A stretch of 64,000 bases of DNA, taken from the NCBI GenBank assembly GCA_951804985.1, contig OX638135.1, positions 35,102,670 through 35,166,669 on the forward strand. The letters run 5' to 3'. A program made the position numbers and the translations under genes. This DNA is from Dryomyza anilis (Eukaryota > Arthropoda > Insecta > Diptera > Dryomyzidae). The notes below the pieces were generated by a model that ran no database searches, was not told where the DNA came from, and was given only the letters and a program-made list of their open reading frames with translations. Positions 44,006 through 55,132 of this stretch are shown here, in pieces (the first letter of the stretch is position 1; the number at the start of each line of letters is the position of its first letter).

Positions 44006-44052
<47 letters not shown>
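43475..44052. repeat. (TA)n arrays with two 276-bp tandem units
   Basis: Long TA tracts at 43475-43699, 43734-43820, 43880-43976 and 44012-44052. The blocks at 43701 and 43977 repeat the sequence AAAACGAACTCGCCAACACG (an inverted G2 leader) plus TA tract plus GGGTAATTCCCCATCAAATC (the foldback element start), a direct duplication with 276-bp period. All protein frames here are tyrosine/isoleucine artefacts. Confidence 0.85.
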
Positions 44053-44819
44053 GGGTAATTCCCCATCAAATCGACAGGGTTTTTGTTCATTTAATTTACA
44101 CCTTTGAATAGATATAAAAAAATATTGTTTGATTTTTTTTCGAAATTCGAATATTACACAAAATTATGATGCTTCAAAAAATCACAACTTTTCTTTATAG
44201 AGGTAACTTCGAAAGCAGTTATCTAGGTCAATAAAGTTGCAAAATGGATATTTTTGGTATCTATTATTCTAAGAATTGAATGTAGGTTTTGATTCTGGTT
44301 TAACATATTTTTTTCTAATTCGGTTTATTATTATTATGTTATTGTAAAATTTTTGAACTCGAATTTCAAAAAAAACAGTTAGTTTGATATCGAAGAACAC
44401 CTCTCCAAATTTTAGATATTATATTAATAAATAAAAGACCTAATATTGAAAAAATTTGAGCGAAATAAAAATAGCTGTTTTTTTCGAAATTCGACTTCGA
44501 AAATTTTACAATAACATAATAATTATAAACCGAATTAGAAAAATGTATTTTAAACCAGAATCAAGAACTACATTCAATTCTTAGAATAATAGACACCAAA
44601 AACATCCATTTTGCAGCGTTAGTGACCTAGATAATAGCTTTCGAAATTACCTCTATAAAGAAAAGTTGTGATTTTTTGAAGCATCATAATTTTGTGAAAT
44701 TTTCGAATTTCGAAAAAAAAAACAAATTATATATTTTTTTCTATTCATGGTGTAAACTAAATTTCATGAAAATCGAAGAAAAAAATTTAAAACCCTGTCG
44801 ATTTGATGTGGAATTACCC
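44053..44819. mobile_element. 767-bp foldback element (palindromic MITE)
   Basis: Starts GGGTAATTCCCCATCAAATC and ends as its inverse (GATTTGATGTGGAATTACCC). Arms of roughly 350 bp pair along their length: for example TTATGATGCTTCAAAAAATC at 44165 against GATTTTTTGAAGCATCATAA at 44671. The centre is near 44400-44470. It is flanked by TA repeats on both sides, so a TA target is likely (Tc1/mariner-like; inference). A truncated copy of the left end is at 43821-43880. No transposase is present. Confidence 0.75.
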
Positions 44820-45150
44820 ATATATATTATGATAAATTTTTACATATATTTTATGATATACTTTTACATATATTATATCACATATTTTACCATATATTTG
44901 ATAATATATTTTATGATATAATTCGACATATATTTTAAAATGTATTTTATTACATATATGTTATAGCATTATTTTAAAACATATATGCAGCAAAGGTTTT
45001 TTTTATATGACTTGAACATATAAATTTATATATGTAATGCACCAAAAACACTATATGGTGCACATATATAGTAACATATATAATTGTATATGTTAATATA
45101 TGTTATCATATATTTCTAACATATATTATGTACATATATGAAATTTTCAT
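44820..45150. repeat. ACATATATTTTA-rich AT satellite
   Basis: Reiterated TTTTACATATATT(T/A)TATGATATA words. No gene. Confidence 0.55.
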
Positions 45151-45373
45151 ACGGGGTATCCACTTGGTTCTCAATTCAGACGCATTTAATTGCGCACAAT
45201 TAAATGGTAGAAGATTATATTTATCCATTTTCTATGTCCCTTTTTAGACTAGAATTGCTGTTCTTCCCATTTAAGAAGCAAATCTACTGTAAAAGAAAAA
45301 AACAAGTTAATTTGTTTTTAACCTCACGTTTCTTTCTTTCAGAATTTATGTGTATCAACTTTGTGAATTTGTT

Positions 45374-45455
45374 TCTCACACTTGTGTGTTAACGTCTCAC
45401 CTTTGTGAGTTTAACGCCTCACCTTTGTGAGTTTTCCCTCTTACCATTGTGAGTA
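45374..45455. repeat. array of four 16-bp mini-hairpins
   Basis: Four units of (T/C)CTCACCTTTGTGAGT form, about 22 bp apart. Each has self-complementary arms CTCAC/GTGAG, separated by TTAACG-like spacers. The first unit is CTCACACTTGTGTG and the fourth CTTACCATTGTGAG. Confidence 0.65.
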
Positions 45456-45581
45456 TCACCGATAAAATCTTCTTTTTATTTTTGCGAATTCAAATTTGCG
45501 CCATTTATGGCACTACTTTTTGAGTATTTTCAGAGTACGCTTGTCTTTCTGCAAAAAACAAAAGAAATTTTTTTTTTCTTA

Positions 45582-45920
45582 CGGTGCTCAAGGTCCAGTC
45601 GGTACAAATTGAGTGTTTTGTACCAACAAATAAAACAACAAACAGTAGCAAATTGCTGCACGCAACAACAACATTGGCAAAATCCTGAGTTGGTGTTTTT
45701 GGTTCCTTCTTCAATGCACATAATTCTGTTTGTGTTCATTGGAAAAGGAAAACTTTAGCGACATGAAATGTAGAATCTGCAGAGAAAAATCGCTGATGAA
45801 AGGGCCTGGCTGCCTCTGAAACAGCTGTACGATCTGCCACTCAATGCATTTTGCTAATTGTTTGTTGTTTTATTTGTTGGTACAAAACACCCAATTTGTA
45901 CCGACTGAACCCTGAGCACG
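45582..45920. mobile_element. 339-bp MITE with TTA flanks
   Basis: Inverted ends of about 80 bp. The left reads CGGTGCTCAAGGTCCAGTCG then GTACAAATTGAGTGTTTTGT. The right reads as its inverse near 45860-45920 (TACAAAACACCCAATTTGTA, CCCTGAGCACG). TTA stands on both sides (45579-45581, 45921-45923). A 3-bp TTA/TWA duplication fits PIF/Harbinger-type MITEs. There is no coding content. Confidence 0.7.
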
Positions 45921-45923
45921 TTA

Positions 45924-46429
45924 AGACAATGTCTTAAAATAACCAAAAGAGGTCGTAAAATAAAAATAAAAAAGAAATTTTCATACCATATTCACCTCGT
46001 CGCCAACTCGAATTTTAGACCTATTTTATACATCAAACAATTTACAAACACATCTGACGCTCATAGCAGCCAAACCTAAATTCTGATAGAAATATGTTTT
46101 TCTTACAGCGATAATTAAAAAAATTATTGACAGATTTTTGCAATCAAAAAATCTAACAGCCATTAAGAAATCTTACTAAAAATCTCTCATGCATTAAAAA
46201 ATTTACGAAATATCTGAAATTCTTAAAATAAAGTAAAATCCCACATACAAAAATGAATCCCACAAAAAAGACTTATGCATTAAAAATTCTCACAAAAAAT
46301 CTGAAAAAGAACAAAACGCGAAAAAATATAGTTTTTTTTCTATATTAAAAATAATTTAATAAAAAAATATTAAAATTCATCACATTTTTCTTGAAATATA
46401 ATATTTAAAAAATGAAACTAATATAATTT
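45924..46429. other. AT-rich DNA with AAAAAATCT(T/C)AC repeats
   Basis: Scattered words such as AAAAATCT(C/T)AC and TTAAAAAATTT(A/C). No frame recognised. Confidence 0.35.
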
Positions 46430-46565
46430 TATAAATAATTATATATTATAATTATATATTATATTATATATTATTATATATTATAATATATAATTATATA
46501 TTATAATATATAATTATATATTATAATATATAATTATATATTATAATATATAATTATAATAATAT
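46430..46565. repeat. TATAATTATATAT tandem repeat
   Basis: About 22-bp units of TATATTATAATATATAATTA repeated five to six times. Confidence 0.8.
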
Positions 46566-47430
46566 AAAAAAATCTTTTCTATAAGAAAATTCTTACACGG
46601 AATTAAAAAAATCTGATCAGATATCTTTTATCTACCGGCAATTAAAAAATCTGACAAAGTAGATTTATCTGACAAAGTTGGCAGCTATGCTGACGCCTAT
46701 TTCTAATAACTGTTTACACTATAAAGCACTTAGGACCGTTTTCACATTATCTAGTTAAATATTAACATCCACTTTAATCGGCAGTTTGTGCATTTGATTT
46801 CACAATCAATTGTTATACTTGAGAAAATATTAAACATGAATTTTTGTTTTCATTTTTGAAATTTTACTTTGCTTATTTAAACATAGATTGTACATTTTAT
46901 AATTTGTACATTTTATAATCAAATGGTATGGGACTTTTATAAACAATTAACACATAAATCATAAAATGAAAACCGTTTTTAAATACCTCAAGTGGTTTAG
47001 TAAATATTAAATTTTATATTTTAAAATTTGTTGTTGTTTTCCAAATTGGAAAATTGGACTTATACGCAAATCTCCGTAATATTTTTTTTTCTTCAGTAAC
47101 ATGTATTTTTATTATATTTTTGTTGATAGATAACATTACTATAAATCTTATGAACCACAATGTAAGCTTTTTATAAACAATATAATTTTTAAAATCGGAT
47201 AACTTTTGGATTATTTACAATTTTTGAAAAAGTGTTCATGAAAAAAATCTCAAATTTACTGATTTTTATCTCAATAACCTTGAAAGTTACAAACTCTTAT
47301 TTTAAAACTTAAGTTCTTTACAGTTCTCTCTGTAAAACGCTTTTTAAGTTTTTAAAATCGGTTGAGTGGTTCCGAAAATACTGAATTTCACTCTATTTAA
47401 GAGCGTTTGGCAACACCAGTACTTGATGAC
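46566..47430. other. unassigned AT-rich DNA
   Basis: No gene seen; starts with AAATCTGA(C/T)-type words and ends at the LINE fragment. Confidence 0.3.
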
Positions 47431-47436
47431 GACGTT

Positions 47437-48135
47437 GAGATTACGCCACCCGTGACGAGACCAGAACAGCCATTGCTTGGCTGAAATACAACAAAGCCGT
47501 GTGTGCTGACGGCCTGCATATTGAACAGTTTAAGATCGTAGGCAAAGAGCTAATAGACAGCTTGACAAGCTCTAAGTTCGGTATACCTATGAAACTTATA
47601 AGGCTTTGCAGGATGACTCTGAGCAACACACGCTGCTCAGTGAGAATAGTAAAATACCTTTCCGAGACATTTGATACCGAACGAGGTTTCAGGCAGGGTG
47701 TTTCCTTATTGTGCGAACTTGTTTACTTGTTGATGGAGAAAATAGTTCGAGCTGCTGAAGTGGCACTATATTCAATAAAAGTGTCATGCTGTTCACATAT
47801 ACCGTCGATATTGATATTATTGGAAGGAGATTGCAGAAAGAGTCGTGTCGAATAGTCCAGCGATGAACGAGACAAGACGAAGTTTATTGTGGCAACGACC
47901 AGAAAAAGTCCAGCGTCTTGGACAGAAAACGAATTTTGACACCCACAAGTTCTTCATTGTGAAGGACCAGCATTGCCACCAACAACGTCGAGTGAGATTA
48001 AACGGAGAATAACTCTTACCAACAGGTGTTACTTTGGGCTCAGTAGGTAACTGAGAAACGCTTAGTAGGTGTCCATCCTACTTATTGGATGAGAGCAGGG
48101 ACGTGTTTAGTAAAGTGTGGGCCCCTGTCACTGTA
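47437..48135 (+). pseudogene. LINE reverse transcriptase fragment (second LINE family)
   Basis: TAIAWLKYNKA, then a shifted CADGLHIEQFK (the usual NKAxGxDG(L/I) RT start), then MKLIRLCRMTLSNTRCSVRI and TFDTERGFRQGVSLLCELVY (GFRQGDxLS motif with D to V). After this, shifted frames keep the Y-x-D-D region in altered form (TVDIDIIG) and later EIKRRITLTNRCYFGL-like words near 47995-48035. Several frameshifts. The type matches fly LINEs whose C-terminal fragment also occurs at 59750-60000 in this window. Confidence 0.7.
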
Positions 48136-48514
48136 CTGTATGGCGGTCCTCTGACAAAAATAATTATTATTTACTAAATACTCAGAAATAAACATATTTT
48201 ACGTATACAAGAATTACTTTTATTGTTTTCCTGATATGCAAACTTATAACTCCTTCCTATTTTTTTTTTTATTTTTTTTAATTTCTCTAGACATCGTCGA
48301 TAGACCGCTTAATCTTTCTTTGAGCGTTGTAGTTATCAGTTCATTATTTATTCTTTTTAATTTAGGGAAGGAACCTTCTGGAAACATTTAAATGCACCTG
48401 AGAAGCGCAATGGCAAGAAGTTTAAAACCTCACTTCTACTGCGAAACCCCGTAACTCCCAGAACTCGACAGTTTTCAGTGATATTGCTTCCACAAGCAAG
48501 AGCACTGGCGCATC

Positions 48515-49431
48515 ATGTTCCGGATCGGCTGCGATGAGAAACGAGTTAATTATCCTGTCATGATATTTACTCAGATCAATCTGCAACATTCTAAAGCTGC
48601 TACCGATTTACTAGGTAAGCGGCTCTCCATGTTGCATACTTTACCTCACAGCAATTCAATTCATGGGTGTATAACAAACGAATCTGTGGTCTTAGTGAAC
48701 TACGTTGTGAAACCATACTATACGATGAGCAAGCCGCAAAGCCTAGAAGCTGTCTTATAGTATCGAAACACTTTGCTGTCACCAAGTTAACCCAATTCTG
48801 TGGGCAAGACCTGATGGCAGCCAAAGTGAGCTATGAAAGCGATAGTGGATGGAAACATTTAATTGTCGCCTCAGGCTACTTCCCCTATGACTCACTACTG
48901 CCTCTTCCGCCAAAGGCAGTTGTTGAGCTCATAGAGTACTGTGATCTTAAGGAAACTGGCCTTATTCTTTGCTGTGACGCTAATGCTCAACACACTGTGT
49001 TGGGCAGCAGTAAATGCAACGCACGAGGTACCAGACACCTTGACTTCATCATGACTTCCAATCTGAACATTCACAATACTGGTAATATACCCACGTTTGT
49101 GACAGCTAGAAGACAGGAAGTGATTGACCTAACTCTGTCTAACTGTACACTGATAGCGTCAATCTTTAACTGGAAGGTTCATAAAGAAGATTCTTTATCG
49201 GACCACAGGTATATCGAGTTTCATACTGACCGAGAGGTGCGGTCCTCTATGACGGTAAGAAACCCTAGAAAAACGAACTGGGCACGCTTCAGACATGAAC
49301 TTAAGAATTCCTTCAATATCACTGTCAGAATTCGTACCAAAGAAAGTATTGAGACGTCCGATCAAGTTATGAACGATGTCATAAATTCTAGTTTTGTAAG
49401 AACATTACCGGTACGAAAAACGTTATCTTGA
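48515..49431 (+). pseudogene. LOA-like endonuclease (copy B)
   Basis: The first frame has INLQHSKAATDLL (typical endonuclease start, QxNLQHSKxA). The frame 48667-49431 (254 aa) continues VYNKRICGLSEL-like sequence, then LIVASGYFPYDS, GLILCCDANAQHTVLGSSKC (catalytic Asp and Asn), RGTRHLDFIMTSNL and LSDHRYIEF (SDH). A frameshift at about 48660-48760 splits the N-terminus. Otherwise the catalytic words are present. Confidence 0.8.
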
Positions 49432-50035
49432 CCTCTCGTTCCTTGGTGGAACGCTTGTCTTGAAACCTTGCGCAAGGATTCCAGAAAGCTTCTAAATAGG
49501 GCCCTAAGGAGCAATTTAGACCCTGACTGGTTTCGTTATCGAGCTAAGCAGAAAGAGTATAAGAAACTTATTCGTAAATCGAAAAGTATTTCTCATAAAG
49601 ACTTCTGCAGTAGCATCGAATCCTGCAGTGAGACTAGCCGATTGGTTTCTTAAAAGAGACCGAACTGCCCGACTTGACTCACTGCGGAGACCTGATGGCT
49701 CGTATACTGAGTCTAAGACAGAGGCACTCAGTGTCCTAGTTGAGACTCATTTTCCAGGAAATCAAATCCACATAGGGCCACTTTGTAATCCCAGCACTGG
49801 GGACTGCAATAACAACTCTAATGTGACAAAACATGACTGGCAGGTTGCCAGATTGGTTGTATACGATGTAGCTATCCAATACGCAGTGGCCTCTTTTGGT
49901 GGTTTCAAGTCACCTGGGACGGATGGCATCTATCCAGTCATGCTACAGGAAGTTATAACCCAATTGCTACTATGCCTAAAGAAGATCTTTAGAGCATGTA
50001 TCGATGTACGTCATAAGCATATTTATTGACATCGA
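49432..50035 (+). pseudogene. LOA-like RT start (copy B), internally deleted
   Basis: Frames 49468-49653 and 49628-50029 repeat the linker and RT N-terminus of copy A (KQKEYKKLIRKSKS, FGGFKSPGTDGIYPVML). They keep a NVTKHDWQVARL segment that copy A has lost. After ITQLLLCLKKIFRA the frame jumps to the palm. RT motifs B and C, RNase H and the 3' end are absent. Confidence 0.75.
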
Positions 50036-51261
50036 GGTTAGTCACCTAAATTCAATCGACATATTTTATGAGTTGACCTCTTTGTGATGCCAAATGATGT
50101 TCGAATATAAACCACACGTACAAGTCCATCATTTCCAGTGTATAGTTTTTCAAATTTTCCAATCGGATAGTTGTACCTACGACAAGTTTTTTCTTCTATT
50201 ACAACAAGTTCTCCAATTGTCCACGGTTTGCACTCCTTGGTCCACTTCTTTCGTATTGATATCATTGATAAATACTCCTTTAGCCACCTTACCCTTGTAT
50301 GGTATGTTGAGAAATTCTCCATTGCTTCCGAAAATTATTGGTTTCAATTGAAAATGATCCAGGTTGTGTTATAGTGACAATTTGTCCAATGAGAATATCG
50401 TTTGGGGAAATGCTAACGAACTCTGATATCGTCAAAGGTCTGTTATTTACTCTATATTCGGCTTCTGCAATAACGGTTAAATATTGTACCTTTTATCACT
50501 GCTTTTACAGTTCTCTTGAAACAACCAATCATTCTTTCCCAGGAGCCTCCCATATGTGGTGAACCCGGTGCTATAATCTTCCATTTTATTTCTCGAACGG
50601 CTAATCGTGCTTGAAATAAACCGACGAATTGCCATCAAACATGAATCGGACGTATGGGAATGAGCTAATTCTATATGAATGAACTGAGACAAGTGAACAG
50701 GATTCCATATCGTTTTTAATGTCGTCGACCTACTACTACAGTAATAGGACCAAAGTAATCTACTCCAGTTGCAGTAAATGATTTTTTATTAATCATTAAT
50801 CGTTCTTCAGGTAAATTTCCCATCATTTGATGGTTGATTTTGCTTTTAAGAAATCTGCAATGTAAATATTTTGAAATTAATTGTTTTACATTAGATCTTA
50901 AATTTGGAATATAAAACAATCGACGTAATTCATTTATTAAAGTTTCGAAACCCTGATGGAACAATTTTTTGTGATAGTGAATTATAAGTGTTTTTACAAA
51001 AGGATGTTTTGCATAAAGACATATTTGATTTTTAAGCTCAAAGGAGTATTGTAGATCAATTGGTATTCAGTTAAATACGTTTAAAATACCATTTTCGATT
51101 TTGAGTGCTAGATTGTGTAGATTTCCATTAAAATTTGAATTTCCCAAACGTATGTTTTCTTGTTTCTATAAAAGACTGCAATTTTTTCTCAGATTTGATC
51201 CAATTAATAACTGTGCTGGAATCGGTCCAAAAATATTCTTTACTGACGTTAAGATTGATAT
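50036..51261 (-). pseudogene. BEL-D integrase
   Basis: The frame 50964-50716 has the zinc region (LRRLFYIPNLRSNVKQLISK, CRFLK) and the core start TATGVDYFGPI (first Asp). After a frameshift come FIHIELAHSHTSDSCLMAIR, and in another frame PHMGGSWERMIGCFK (catalytic Glu). The frame 50322-50038 is the C-terminal DUF5641-type region (WTKECKPWTIGELVVIEE, YTGNDGLVRVVYIRT). All three core blocks are visible, but in different frames. Confidence 0.8.
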
Positions 51262-51824
51262 GTTTTTTAATTGTTTTTGTTAATCGGACCCCCAATACTG
51301 CTGCCATTAACCATTAACTCCATTTTTGGAATAGTTATTAACTTTATTGGTGCAACTCTTGCTTTTGCACATACCAAGGCCATTTCCACCTCTTCATCTG
51401 ATATAATTCTTAAATAAATAACAGCTGAATATGCTGATTCGCTTGTATCACAAAACGTGTGTAACTCAATTTGGTCAAATTTAAGAAGTTTTTTGCTGTA
51501 CCATCGTTTTATTTTGATTAGTTTGATGTCTTTCCACGAACCTTTTCCATTCCTCGAAACACTTGTTTGTGATGAAATCGTCCCATCCAACATTAGTTTT
51601 CCATATATCTGGCAGAATCATTTTTTATTTTATTGTAATTGGAGATAATAAGCCTAATGGATCATAAATGGACATTATAATTTTGAGAATATCACGTTTC
51701 GTAGGGGTACGAATACATCTTATGATTTCTTCTGAATCGCTTAAAAAGAACATGTTGAATTCCAGTGTATCATCAAATGAATTCTATTTCATTCCTAAAA
51801 CTGATTGTACGAAGGATTTGGATT
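51262..51824 (-). pseudogene. BEL-D RNase H region
   Basis: The frame 51593-51267 has WYSKKLLKFDQIELHTFCDT, then SESAYSAVIYLRIISDEEVE (the HxFCDASxxAY signature of BEL RNase H), and LITIPKMELM. Upstream, frames with PLGLLSP-like sequence on the minus strand near 51650 are broken. Confidence 0.75.
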
Positions 51825-52724
51825 CTAAGAGTTAATTTTGTCGGATACAAGATGTTTTGGTATTCCATTTAGAATCATTTTGCAATTTGATACAAAATCT
51901 CGCAATTCAAATCCACCTACTTGTTGAATTTTGATAATTTGATTCACCAGTGTTAATCCTGCTGCTTCATCATTACTTCCGTAGATGATTTCATCCACAT
52001 AATGATGTTCCTTTATGGCTTTTGCTGCTTCGGGGTATTTTGATTCGAACTGATCTGCACTGCAATTTTTAACAAATTGTGATAAAAAGGATACTGAAGT
52101 TATCCCAAATAGCATAGCTTGCATTCGATATATTTTTGGTTTTTCTGATATTTTCATTTCTCTCCACAAGAAACATTGTGAAAATGTTTCATCGTAATTT
52201 ATTTTTACTTGGTTAAACATCACTCTTACGTCTCCAACGAATCCAAACTGGTATAGTCGAAAATGCAGTATAGCACCGATAAATGAAATTAAACAATCTG
52301 GACCAGGTAATAAAAAATCATTTATATTTTTTCCATGCACTTTCGCTGCTGCGTCAAATACCACCATTATCTTTCCGGGCTTTTTCGTATTAATCACAGT
52401 AAAATGCGGCAAAAACCATAAACGTTTTCCTAAAAGTTCATCTTCTCTCACCTCAATAGCGTAATTTTTGTCCAACAGCTTTTGAATTTCTTCACAATAT
52501 TGATTTTGTAGATTTTCCTTTATGATTTTCTTGTCTAAATATTTCAGGCGATTTTCTGCTAAATAGATGGTTTCTGGAAAATTTTCATTCAAATTTTTGC
52601 ATGGCAGACGAATTTTATAGCGTTCTCCTGTATATTTTATACTTTTCTGCACCTGATTGATGCATTCGGTATCTACTTGTGAAGGTAAATTTTTTTTTGG
52701 TGATACGACTCCAAAGTTTTCCAT
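51825..52724 (-). pseudogene. BEL-D reverse transcriptase, 299-aa frame
   Basis: An uninterrupted frame. LWFLPHFTVINTKKPGKIMV is the RT finger region (HxxVxxxxKPxKxRxVFDAA). FVGDVRVMFNQVKI is motif A (GD(I/V)xxMFxQV; Asp present). FGITSVSFLSQFV is motif B. HHYVDEIIYGSNDEA is motif C with the second Asp of YVDD changed to Glu. It ends DKINS then a stop. The length is a BEL RT minus its connection part. Confidence 0.85.
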
Positions 52725-52739
52725 TTAAAATAACTTTTC

Positions 52740-53565
52740 ACAGTTTCATGTAAATCTTTTTCACAGTTACCTTCACAAATCGCAGCAGAAATGTGCAATG
52801 AATTCTAATTTTCATATGTTCCAGTTCATTTATGAACTGTCCATCCAAGTCTTGTTTTTGATAAAATTAGTGATTCGAAATTTTGCTGAATGTGTTCTTA
52901 TGATACAATTAAATGCGCATTGTTTTGTCCAATTAAAATCTGTGGGTTTTGCCAGTTAATATTTTCTAAATCAATATTGTGAATTAATGGATATTGTTGT
53001 TTATATGATTCAATATTGATTTATTGACCAGGCAAATTTAAATGTTCAGCACCTTTGATTTCATATTTCTTTTGGCCCAGTATTGTTCCAGATACTGTAA
53101 AATTTGAAGTTTTTGATTCATTGTCGGTTCTATAAATATCTCCTGTCCACTTAAAACATATTGGGACGTTTGGACCGCCTAGTCTAATTGAGTCTGAAAC
53201 GGACTTTTCAATAAGAGTTGTTGTGCTGACCTCGTCTAATAGTGCTGTAACCTTTTGGTCCCCATAGACGTATGGGTATCATTTTTAATAGAGCAACTTT
53301 TTCATTTTGTGTAGTTTCTGTGAGATTGTTAAATTCAATATGCAGTTTGTGAAGTAATTTATTATGATAACGATTGCAATTATCAATTCTACAAAGTTGG
53401 ATCTCCTCACAGGACCCAACGTGGGTTTTTAAGCAAAAACAACATATTTACAGATTTTTAACTATATCCCATCATTGATTTGGAGTTTTTGTCAAAAAGG
53501 AATTGCACTTAAAAATTTCATAGTTTTCCTTTTTACAAATTTTGCATTTTATATCAAATGGACTT
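52740..53565 (-). pseudogene. BEL-D zinc fingers and protease
   Basis: Broken frames show CKICKKENYEIFKC, CCFCLKTHVGSC and CNRYHNKLLH (the BEL zinc set). The protease follows, with TALLDEVSTTTLIEKSV (catalytic Asp kept), FTVSGTILGQKKYEIKG, and QILIGQNNAHLIV where GxD/N is expected. Stops at several points. Confidence 0.65.
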
Positions 53566-54063
53566 TCATGTACATAATTTTGTGATTTTTGGTGAAAAAA
53601 ATTCAGATACATTTTTTACCCACTCTTGAAAATTTTGTAAATTTGGTTTCGAATTTGAATTTTTGTTAATAAGATAACTTCTCCATTGAGTTAATAAATG
53701 TTCTGGCAATTTTGATACTAATACATCTAGAATGTATTTTCCTTTTCGTGATTCAACTTCTAAATTTTGGGTTGCTGTTATTATATTTTGAATTTGAATA
53801 TAAAATTCTTGAAAAAATCCTGAGTTAGTGAGTTTTGGAATCTTCCTGGCTCTGTTTAACAGATCATTTAAAATTGAAATTATTTGTTTTGGATCTTTAG
53901 CAGTAACAAAAATTAGTTCCACTTTAGACCTAGCTTTTCCCTTAAGTGCAGTGTTTAAACGTAAAACATTTTCTGTGTTTTTATATTCCGAGAGGAAAGC
54001 AGGCCATTTTGATTCTTCATAAAAATTTCTTAAATTAGACCCAATGGATTGACTAGCAAGCAT
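53566..54063 (-). pseudogene. BEL-D gag
   Basis: A 165-aa frame from ATG 54063. WPAFLSEYKNTENVLRLNTA then LKGKARSKVELI is the DUF1759-type core of BEL Gag, where the second phrase follows a conserved L..L. The N-terminal part is short compared with BEL-A. It ends KITKLCT; the zinc fingers continue in other frames. Confidence 0.8.
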
Positions 54064-54845
54064 TTCTTGAATATTTGTTGATAATCAGAGGTTGCCGGTT
54101 CGATATTTATTGTTAATAATTTTTTAATAGTAAGAAAAACTGTTGTTTATATTTTGAGATTTTTTAATAATGAATCTATTTTAATAAATATTTTGATATT
54201 TAAATATTTTTTGGCAGCAACAAAAATAAATTAATAAATATAACATTTAGATAAGTTACAAATAGTACAGTTTACACAGTGTCGGAGACATTATCTAATG
54301 ATAAAAATTTTATAAATCGCAAGTATTTATACAAAGTTGCGTCATTCTTACAAATCTCGACTTTTTCGAACATTATTTCAGATATTCGATCTATAATTGT
54401 TCTTCGCTAATGTCGTTGTGATAGATTTGAGCAAATGGTTTTGCAACTACACTCGGAGAAAAATACCATAAAATCTCAATAACATTGGGCAATAGCACAA
54501 TTATTGAAATAAATATTTTTATATAAACTCAATGAAAATCTATCCTATGGTTTTCTATTGACTATCCTCTATTTATTATATGGTATTTGTTTTTCTGGGT
54601 GTATGCTTCAACTCTTCGGAATTAAAATTTTTTTACCGAGATAAAAATCGCTCGTAGATTTCTTGTGGGATTCCAATCGTTGTTTAAGATGAATGGTTTG
54701 TGTGTCTTTTAGAGATAGAAAAGTTTTTACTTCGATTTCTTTTTTCTATTTAGTTGTACAGATCGTGCAGAGTCATCAAAAATGTCAAACGTGAGCTTCG
54801 ATTTATTATTATCTGAGATAGGTCTGTTAATCAGGAATAGGAAGA
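54064..54845. other. unassigned AT-rich DNA upstream of BEL-D
   Basis: This should hold the BEL-D leader and 5' LTR, but no TG...CA pair or primer site could be identified with confidence. Confidence 0.35.
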
Positions 54846-55132
54846 GTTTGGCACTACAGTCCTATAAGAACTTAGGTCGAGCTCTCTGAACATTTGACGT
54901 TTGTACTCAAAGTACTCAAAGTGGTAGAACCCACAGTTTCAGGCCGAATTCGAACGGCGGGTGAGAGCTTTTAATAGGCAATGTTTACTCTCGTAGGTTT
55001 GCCATTTACCGCCGAGAGGTAGCGCGGTATAGAAAAATGTTTCTATGAAAAGATGTTGGCTGCCACATGGATTGAACCCTAGACCTTTCGGCTCGTAGTT
55101 CAACGCACTACCCAGACGAACCATCGGCGCTG
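54846..55132 (-). repeat. SINE copy 3 (subfamily A, full length)
   Basis: On the minus strand it starts with GATGGTTCGTCTGGGTAGTG (A-box-like) and has AGGGTTCAATCC (B-box-like) about 35 bases on, giving a tRNA-like head of about 75 bp. The body runs through ACCGCGCTACCTCTCGGCGG, CCTACGAGAGTAAACATTGC and CACCCGCCGTTCGAATTCGG. The 3' end is CCTAAGTTCTTATAGGACTG followed by TAGTGCC. Length about 287 bp. A 61-aa frame over it is spurious. Confidence 0.8.

Larger units (their letters stand above)
48400..50035 (+). mobile_element. LOA-like LINE copy B
   Basis: Same family as copy A. It has the endonuclease that copy A lacks, the linker to RT, then a deletion that joins the RT start (KKIFRACI) to the palm word YIxGIFIDIE. 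It ends at 50035 directly against the BEL-D coding end. The left boundary is uncertain: an unassigned leader-like stretch lies at 48400-48510. Confidence 0.75.
50036..54063 (-). mobile_element. BEL/Pao element BEL-D, internal region
   Basis: A minus-strand element with the full BEL gene order: Gag (54063-53566), zinc fingers and protease (53560-52740), RT (52724-51825), RNase H region (51650-51260), integrase (51100-50036). No LTR was identified on either side. On the left it abuts LOA copy B at the pol stop. Frameshifts and stops in most blocks. Confidence 0.85.

Noticed and set aside
43448..44090. Long frames encoding YIYIYI runs over the TA arrays
   Set aside because: They are translations of (TA)n microsatellite in both strands, not proteins.
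54939..55124. Minus-strand 61-aa frame and a possible tRNA gene at 55050-55132
   Set aside because: The frame covers a SINE. The tRNA-like head lacks a convincing anticodon stem and continues into the SINE body, so it is not a functional tRNA.
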